From Scenedesmus sp. ARA3 (taxonomy: Eukaryota > Chlorophyta > Chlorophyceae > Sphaeropleales > Scenedesmaceae): a DNA stretch of 64,000 nt. The position numbers were made by a program, and so were the translations under genes. The notes under the pieces are model-generated. The model was not told the DNA's origin and did no database searches. It worked only from the letters and a program-made list of their open reading frames with translations. Below are positions 59,008 to 64,000 of this stretch, piece after piece; positions within the stretch are counted from its first letter, which is position 1; every line of letters starts with the position of its first letter. The stretch covers positions 33,220-97,219 of the forward strand of contig RWJK01001438.1 of NCBI GenBank assembly GCA_004335835.1, given 5' to 3'.

Positions 59008-59979
59008 CTCAACCCTCCTGCAGGTGGGCCCTGGCAATGCAGCACTGCAGGATGAGGGCCTGCTGCTTGCCAGGGAGGGTGAGGCACACCAGCTCATGGC
59101 TCTGGGGGCTGTTGATTGCCTGGTGGGACCCGCAGCGCAGCAGTGGTGGCAGCGCTACCAGCGCCTGATGATGGCACGCTGCGATGCTTGCGGGGAGCCT
59201 CTACCTGAGCAGCAGCAGCAGCAGCGGCGGCGGCGAGGCGGGGTGAGTTGCAGCTGAGTTGAGGGTGTGCTGCAGCTGTTTGTGTTGAACTGGAGTATGT
59301 GTGTGGTGTGCTGCAGCTGTGTGTGTTGGGCTGGTGTATGTGTGTGGTGTGCTGCAGCTGTGTGTGTTGGGCTGGAGTATGTGTGTGGTGTGCTGCAGCC
59401 TGTGTGTGTTGAACTGGAGTATGTGTGTGGTGTGCTGCAGCTGTGTGTGTTAGGCTGGAGTATGTGTTTGGTGTGCTGTGCTGGGAGGTGCCTGCTGTGC
59501 AGGTGCTGTGCAGGTGCTGTGCTGTGCAGGTGCTGTGCTGTGCTGTGCTGTGCTGTGCAGGTGCTGTGCTGTGCTGTGCTGTGCTGTGCTGTGCTGTGCA
59601 GGTCTTCAAGCGACAGTCCGCTGCATGTGGCAGGCTGCGTTGTCCGTGTCAATAAGCACTGCATGCAGTGTGTGCATGGCATGCCTTTGCTGCAGAGCTC
59701 TTGCCGCTCATGGTGTTTCGGCAAGAGTTACGCCTGTGTAGTGAAAACAGGGGGCAGCCTGTTGCAATAATACAGGCACACTAAGAATCTATGCTAAGCT
59801 ACAGTTGCCTGGTAGGGCTGACAACAGCGCGGTGACTCAAACACAGCAGTCATCACCAGCTGCCGGCTGCCATGCTGTGTTGCTGCCGCCGCCGCTGACA
59901 TCGTGGCCAGCTGCGCCACCTGTGGCATCTCCCGCTACTGCAGCGGGGCATGCACCATGAATGTGTGGGTACAATCCTG

Positions 59980-60025
<46 letters not shown>

Positions 60026-60693
60026 GCTGCCGCTGCTGCTGCAGAGTGGCGGCCTTGCCAGCTGCGCCACCTGTGGCATCCCCCGCTACTGCAGCGGGGC
60101 GTGCCAGACGCGGGACGAGCCACGCCACGCGGCACTGTGCGGCCACCTCATTGAGGCACAACAGGTGTGCATGGCAGTGCAGCAGAGCGTATGGGGGTGT
60201 TGCAGGCTATAATCCCTCAAGGCGTGGGGCGGCATTGTCATCAACTCGAGCTGCAGGCGAGGGGCAGCGTCCTGCTGTGCATGCACTTCGACAGACCCTC
60301 GACTATGGTCTTCCACACTTGGACAACATCACAATCAAACACAAGTGTTGGGGCTCAGCAGGCGCCTGGACAGCTGCACAAGCACACGGGTTCTGCAAGC
60401 CGTGCTGGTTGGGTGGGCCAGTTGTTATGGCAACCATTGAGTACAGCGTCCTCTGCCACACCGTTGCTGCCACACTGCTGGGCCCAACACCATGAATGCT
60501 CTGTCACCCCTGCTGCATTGCTGTGCACCTGCAGAGATACTCCCCAACCAGCAGCAGCAGCAGCCGCAGCACTGCTCTGCGTGCTGTTGGTGCTGGTGCC
60601 GCCGCGCCCCGCCATCATGCGTGGCGTGTGCTGCAGCTGCTGCAGCCCGAGCCTGGGCCGCTGGGCATGGCCTGCCAGGCGTTTGCGGTTTGA
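52298..60693 (+). CDS. MYND zinc-finger protein, large, uncharacterised
   Basis: Ten exons: 52298-52469, 52602-52720, 52957-53213, 53714-55837, 56261-57032, 57230-58006, 58569-58634, 59024-59242, 60045-60164, 60535-60693. All phases match; about 1,594 residues. The C-terminus carries one MYND finger split by an intron: CDAC near residue 1482 in exon 8, then CATCGIPRYCSGAC and H-x3-C in exon 9. MYND fingers bind proline-rich partners, often in transcriptional repressors or methyltransferases; I see no SET domain. The rest is helical, Leu-rich sequence (LREAAWLAAGQHGFAALAG) broken by Gln/Ala/Ser runs. An internal CPMCAQ and CSHC pair might bind metal. The first three exons and the start of exon 4 are shared with the tandem paralogue at 61897. 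Function unknown. Confidence 0.82.
53198..53372 (+). repeat. MYND gene exon 3 stutter (3' copy)
   Basis: The exon 3 end, its GTGAGTGCAGCG donor region and some 60 bases of intron recur at about 53290-53372, roughly 100 bases further on. Confidence 0.85.
56185..56235. repeat. Dispersed repeat B, diverged copy
   Basis: GAGCAGTATATTGCATTTAG then CTATTGCAGTGTGTATTTCC resembles 3585-3645. Here it lies in the intron just before MYND gene exon 5. Confidence 0.45.
58025..58425 (+). repeat. Intronic tandem duplication, about 140 bp
   Basis: ATGCATCGAAGCACAGCCAG at about 58030 recurs as ATGCATTGAAGCACAGCCAG at about 58282. Similarity continues for roughly 140 bases (AGCAGCGGCATCAGGCACA in both). Confidence 0.85.
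58496..58530. repeat. CTCAC pentanucleotide microsatellite
   Basis: Seven CTCAC units in the intron before MYND gene exon 7. Confidence 0.9.
59270..59605. repeat. Intronic minisatellite plus GCTGT pentamer tract
   Basis: Five units of about 38-39 bp contain GTGTGCTGCAGCTGTGTGTG and GGAGTATGTGT. They are followed from 59475 by CAGGTGCTGTGCTGTGCTGT pentamer arrays. This fills much of the intron that splits the MYND finger. Confidence 0.9.
59895..59965 (+). repeat. MYND gene exon 9 stutter (5' copy)
   Basis: The ASCATCGISRYCSGAC code repeats the first half of exon 9 (60045-60164) about 140 bases upstream, without its own clear acceptor. A CTG run separates it from the full exon. Confidence 0.9.
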
Positions 60694-60890
60694 GTTGGTG
60701 CTGGCTCAAGGAGGCTTTCAAGTGCCGAGTTTTCGACTTGAATTTGAAATTGCTGGCGGCAGCTGCAGCGCTGCAGGGAGACTCTTGGTGGTGGCATGCT
60801 TGCGTGCAGGAGACGTCAGGTGAGTCGGTGTCGCAGAGTGTGAACAGACCATATTGCCAGGTGCAGTGCTGCGCAGGTGCATGCTGAATG

Positions 60891-60895
60891 TGTAA
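60891..60895 (+). terminator. Candidate TGTAA poly(A) signal of the MYND gene
   Basis: TGTAA 198 bases past the stop at 60693. Confidence 0.35.
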
Positions 60896-61239
60896 TGACG
60901 CCAAAATGCGCAGTGTGCCTGGGTGCTGCACAGATGCTTGCCGGCAGCTGCACCAAGTTGTGCGCCCCCCGAAGAAACCTGCTCAATTCTGCGCAGTGTT
61001 GCACTCGTCGTACGCAACAGTTTTGTCGACGTGCCAATTGCCTGCAGGTGATGCTGCCCACATGCTAAGGCTGTCAGTGGATGTCGGAATTGGCGAGCAG
61101 AGGAGCACAAGATGTGCTGCATCATCCAGTGTCGAAGCTGCTGGCCTGCACAGAAGCTGCGGCGTAATGGCTGTTGCAGATCACGTCCAGGAGGCACCTA
61201 GCTGCAGCAGGGGTGTCTGTGCAGTGACAATGCGCCCGT

Positions 61240-61316
61240 CATTGGCTCGCATCGGGCTGTGTTGCCCAATGAGCCTGCCACTGGCCCGGAAACCGGCTGT
61301 GTTTTTGTTGTGTAAC
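61240..61316. repeat. Dispersed repeat A, copy 2
   Basis: Shares GTTGCCCAATGAGCCTG and GAAACCGGCTGTGTTT with 3107-3170. Confidence 0.55.
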
Positions 61317-61519
61317 ACACAACTTGTGTGTTAGTGACTAGTGACATGTCCTGATGGCAGTTACGTGGCGGTGTGTGGTCAGTGTGGAAATCAGCAGGGC
61401 AAACTTGAAGTTGGGACCACTGCTGCACCTGTCGGCAGCAGCAGGTGGCTGCGGCACTATTCTTATTGGAAAATTGCAGGGTACGTGCGCAATTATCTTG
61501 TATGCTGTAACCGTACTAC

Positions 61520-61540
61520 GGCAATTGTAGTACAATTGCC
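61520..61540. promoter_or_regulatory. Hairpin upstream of second MYND gene
   Basis: GGCAATTGT and ACAATTGCC are exact reverse complements around an AGT loop. Possibly regulatory; no further evidence. Confidence 0.4.
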
Positions 61541-61896
61541 ATCACCCGTGTGAAGAGAGGTATGCGATTTTTCGCTGTAACACAAGGCCGCAGCCATGTG
61601 CATGCCTGGCATACTCTTGTATGTCCACACTGTGGTGTGCCCGAGGAAAACCCTAATAACACTGTAACTTCTTTTGTCACGGCCTGTCACTATGCTTGTC
61701 AATGACACACAGCAGTTGGTAGCTTTTAGAACCAAATCGATGGCTTTAGAGCCCTTTGATCTTTTGATGTTGTTGGTTGGTGCTCTTTTGTGGCAGTTTG
61801 CTGTTGTCAATGTGTGAAGTGGTCACTGCCTCTTGCTTGTGTAATAGCTGCGGCCTGCGGCAGAACGTGTCGTAATGATGTCGATATAAGCGAAAA

Positions 61897-63957
61897 ATGG
61901 CGATCGAGGATCTGAAATCGCGTGTAGAGGCTGCTGTCATTGAGCTCGTGGCACCACACTATCACCCTCCACCTCGTGGCCTTCCAGCTGGCTTTGCTCA
62001 GCGTATCAGGGCGTTGGCGAAGCTGCCATTCCACAATACCTCGGATCCTGGTACGCGAACAATCCTGCTTTTTTGCGGACCCATGCAATGCAGCGCAACT
62101 TCTGCTCTGATTGTTTTGCACATTTCTCCATGTTGTTTCAAAAGCGACATGTGCACAGAAGAGGCTGTACTTTCTGTGTCCTCACCTCAACCATGATGCT
62201 TCCATCCCAGCTGCGAACTGCCTAGCCTGTGCGCTCTGTGTCAGATTGAGACTTTCACTGTGATCCTCTGCTGCTCACCACGCCATCACCTGCAGGTGCA
62301 GCGTTTGAGTGGATTCTGATTCACAGCAGCAATCAAGGCGTGCTGCCACCATCTCCTGTGCCTGGCACTGAGCAGGATGCATTGCTTGACAACTTGGCAC
62401 GTGAAGAGGTGGGCAGCTGCAACGCACCAGACTCTGAGAGGCATGTGTAGCACAACAGCGTTTTTTGCGGCGAATCCTGCTGCGCGGCCCATGTCCTGCA
62501 AGCTGAAATGGACAGCCACAGCAGCCGCACTGGCAATCCCACGACGCCTGTCAAGCTGCAGCTGCTGTGCTGCCAATACGGCTGTTCCTGCAAGCATGCA
62601 AGTGCCTGAGGCCTGGCCAGCATACAGGCAGCTATCCTCACTGAGCGCTGCTCCTTCCTGCCGCAGCTGCGTGAGGCAGCCTGGCTGGCTGCAGGGCAGC
62701 ACGGCTTCGCAGCGCTTGCAGGAATACCAGAGCTGCAGCAGCTCGTGCAGCGCTGTGCGATACCAGCCATGGAAGCAGTGTCAGTGCGCGTGCAGGTGAC
62801 CCAGGCTGCTAGCGATGAGGAGCTGTACGCGCTGCTGTGCAAAGAAAACGGCGTGCTGCTGCACCTGCTGGTGCCGCAGCTGCAGCTGTACCTGCTAGCG
62901 GAGGTGGCTGCGGGGCTGCTGGTGCCCGGGTGAGTGCAGCGTGTAGTTCGAAAAGTAACGCAGGGCAGCACGGCTTTGCAGCGCTTGCAGGAATACCGGA
63001 GCTGCGGCAGCTGCTGCAGCATGCAGCAATGCCGCTGGTGGAGGAGCTAGTTCAGCTGGATGCCAGGGTGCAGCATGCACCAGGCGCTGCAGGGGCTGCG
63101 CAGCAGCAGGGAGCAGATACCGCTGCTGCCGCACCTCTCGCCGCAGCTGCTGGCGTGCCTGCTGGCTGAGGTGGCTGCTGGCCTGCTGGTGCCCGGGTGA
63201 GTGGTGCACAGGTAGAGGGTGTGGCGCCAAGGGGGACCGCCCCTGGCCACACACACCTGCTTAGCCTTGACTTACCCAGGAGCTGCAGAGCTGCCTGGGT
63301 AGTCACTCACTCACTCATGAGTGGTGCTGAGGAGGCGGCGGGGGCTGCTCGTGCCTGGGTGGGTGGTGCTGCACGGCTAGGGTTGGGCGGGGCGCAGCTG
63401 CCTTTTGGGCGCTCGTGCAGTACCATGACAATGTGACAGCATGACAATTTGGCAGCAGTAACAACAGCTTCAGCACGTGACGGCATTGCAGCTGATGGCA
63501 CATACAGAGAGGGTGAGCGAAGCACGTGCCATGCTGCTTCGGGTTCTCCTGCTACACTGCAAGCAGCCAGAGCACATGCTGATCACTGCTGCCGCTGCTG
63601 CTGCTGCTGCTGCAGGCAGCCGCTGCCGCCAGACACACCAGAGCACGGTGCAGTGCTGCAGGCTGCCATCTGCCACGCCTGCAACCAGGCAATGCAGGAG
63701 GCAGCAGATGCTCCCAATGAGTACTTAGGGGAGCGCTGGGTTACTGTGGTGAGGCAGTGCAGCAGTATGCTGGATGCAGCAGTGCAGCTGCAGCTGAGAG
63801 AGCGGCTGTAGTGCACCGGGAGTTGCTGCTGCTGGTGTTGCTAGTGAAAGCAGCAGCAGCAGCAGCAGCAGCCAGATGGAAGCACTGCGTCAGCTGGTAT
63901 GGCAGTGGCAGCCGTCGATGGAGCTGTGCAGGCACTTGCAGCAGCAGCAGCGGCAGC

Positions 63958-64000
<43 letters not shown>
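61897..64000 (+). CDS. MYND-gene tandem paralogue, 5' part, cut by window edge
   Basis: Exons 61897-62050, 62296-62408, 62667-62929 and 63616 onward use the same intron phases (1, 0, 2) as the gene at 52298. Exon 3 is nearly identical at its start (LREAAWLAAGQHGFAALAGI in both); exon 4 starts QPLPPDTPEHGA versus HPLPPDTPEHGA. In exon 4 the paralogous frame meets a TAG at 63809. Similarity resumes in another frame: MEALRQLVWQWQPS from 63876 parallels MRHLAWRWMPS of the first gene. A one-base frameshift, a decayed gene or a short unrecognised intron would explain this. The finger-bearing 3' end lies outside the window, so MYND membership is inferred from the paralogue. The window ends in a CAG run. 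Confidence 0.65.
62700..63365 (+). repeat. Paralogue exon 3 stutter, two extra copies
   Basis: 62966-63198 repeats most of exon 3 from GGGCAGCACGGCTT to the GTGCCCGG/GTGAGT donor, with an altered middle (ELRQLLQHAAMPLVEELVQL). A third, decayed end copy lies near 63325-63360 (GTGCCTGG/GTGGGT). Confidence 0.9.

Larger units (their letters stand above)
60694..61896. other. Intergenic region between MYND paralogues
   Basis: It holds a candidate poly(A) motif (60891-60895), dispersed repeat A copy 2 (61240-61316) and a hairpin (61520-61540). No coding exon is supported. Confidence 0.5.

Noticed and set aside
59094..59724. Minus-strand frames rich in QHSTAQHS and THTPAQHT
   Set aside because: Reverse translation of the GCTGT and 38-bp intronic repeats.

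Overview
This is nuclear DNA of a green alga. The genes are interrupted by many GT-AG introns (donors mostly GTGAG/GTGCG, acceptors mostly CTGCAG). TGTAA motifs lie about 100-200 bases past several stops. Proteins and introns are saturated with CAG/CTG runs (poly-Gln, poly-Ala, poly-Ser). The recognisable proteins are plant-like: SEC3, and topoisomerase III-alpha with GRF and CCHC fingers. A chlorophycean of the Scenedesmus type is my best guess, from style only. There are no bacterial operons, phage genes or CRISPR arrays.

Layout. 298-3008 (+) is a C3HC (ZC3HC1/NIPA-like) zinc-finger gene. 4822-8377 (+) is a Gln-rich AT-hook protein. 8378-14490 is gene-poor, with several minisatellites. 14491-16824 (-) is an RRM protein with a hydrophobic N-terminus, divergent from 17391-21292 (+), a large Cys- and Gln-rich protein I do not recognise. 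23128-38157 (+) is the exocyst subunit SEC3, 22 coding exons over 15 kb. It converges on 39225-47909 (-), DNA topoisomerase III-alpha, 15 exons. TOP3A is divergent from 48343-51853 (+), an 11-exon coiled-coil protein. 52298-60693 (+) is a 10-exon MYND-finger protein. Its head-to-tail paralogue starts at 61897 and runs off the right edge. I rebuilt the exon models by hand; in every multi-exon model intron phases match and total length is divisible by three, except where an N gap interrupts TOP3A.

The most unusual feature is an 'exon stutter'. In SEC3, 16 of 22 exons sit next to extra, diverged, partial copies of themselves. Copies upstream of the full exon carry the acceptor and the 5' part of the exon. 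Copies downstream carry the 3' part and the donor. One complete exon always remains. The same pattern occurs on the opposite strand in TOP3A (about 7 of 15 exons), in both MYND genes, and at the 3' end of the 17391-21292 gene. It therefore looks like a general local process of tandem duplication across exon-intron junctions, leaving many spare splice sites. CTG runs lie just upstream of many acceptors and are sometimes inside the duplicated unit, which suggests, but does not prove, that repeat slippage drives it. Both long N gaps fall inside such arrays, so misassembly must be excluded, although the copies differ by substitutions and small indels.

Functionally the genes are unrelated neighbours (nuclear pore/chromatin, RNA binding, secretion, recombination, cytoskeleton); I see no pathway cluster.
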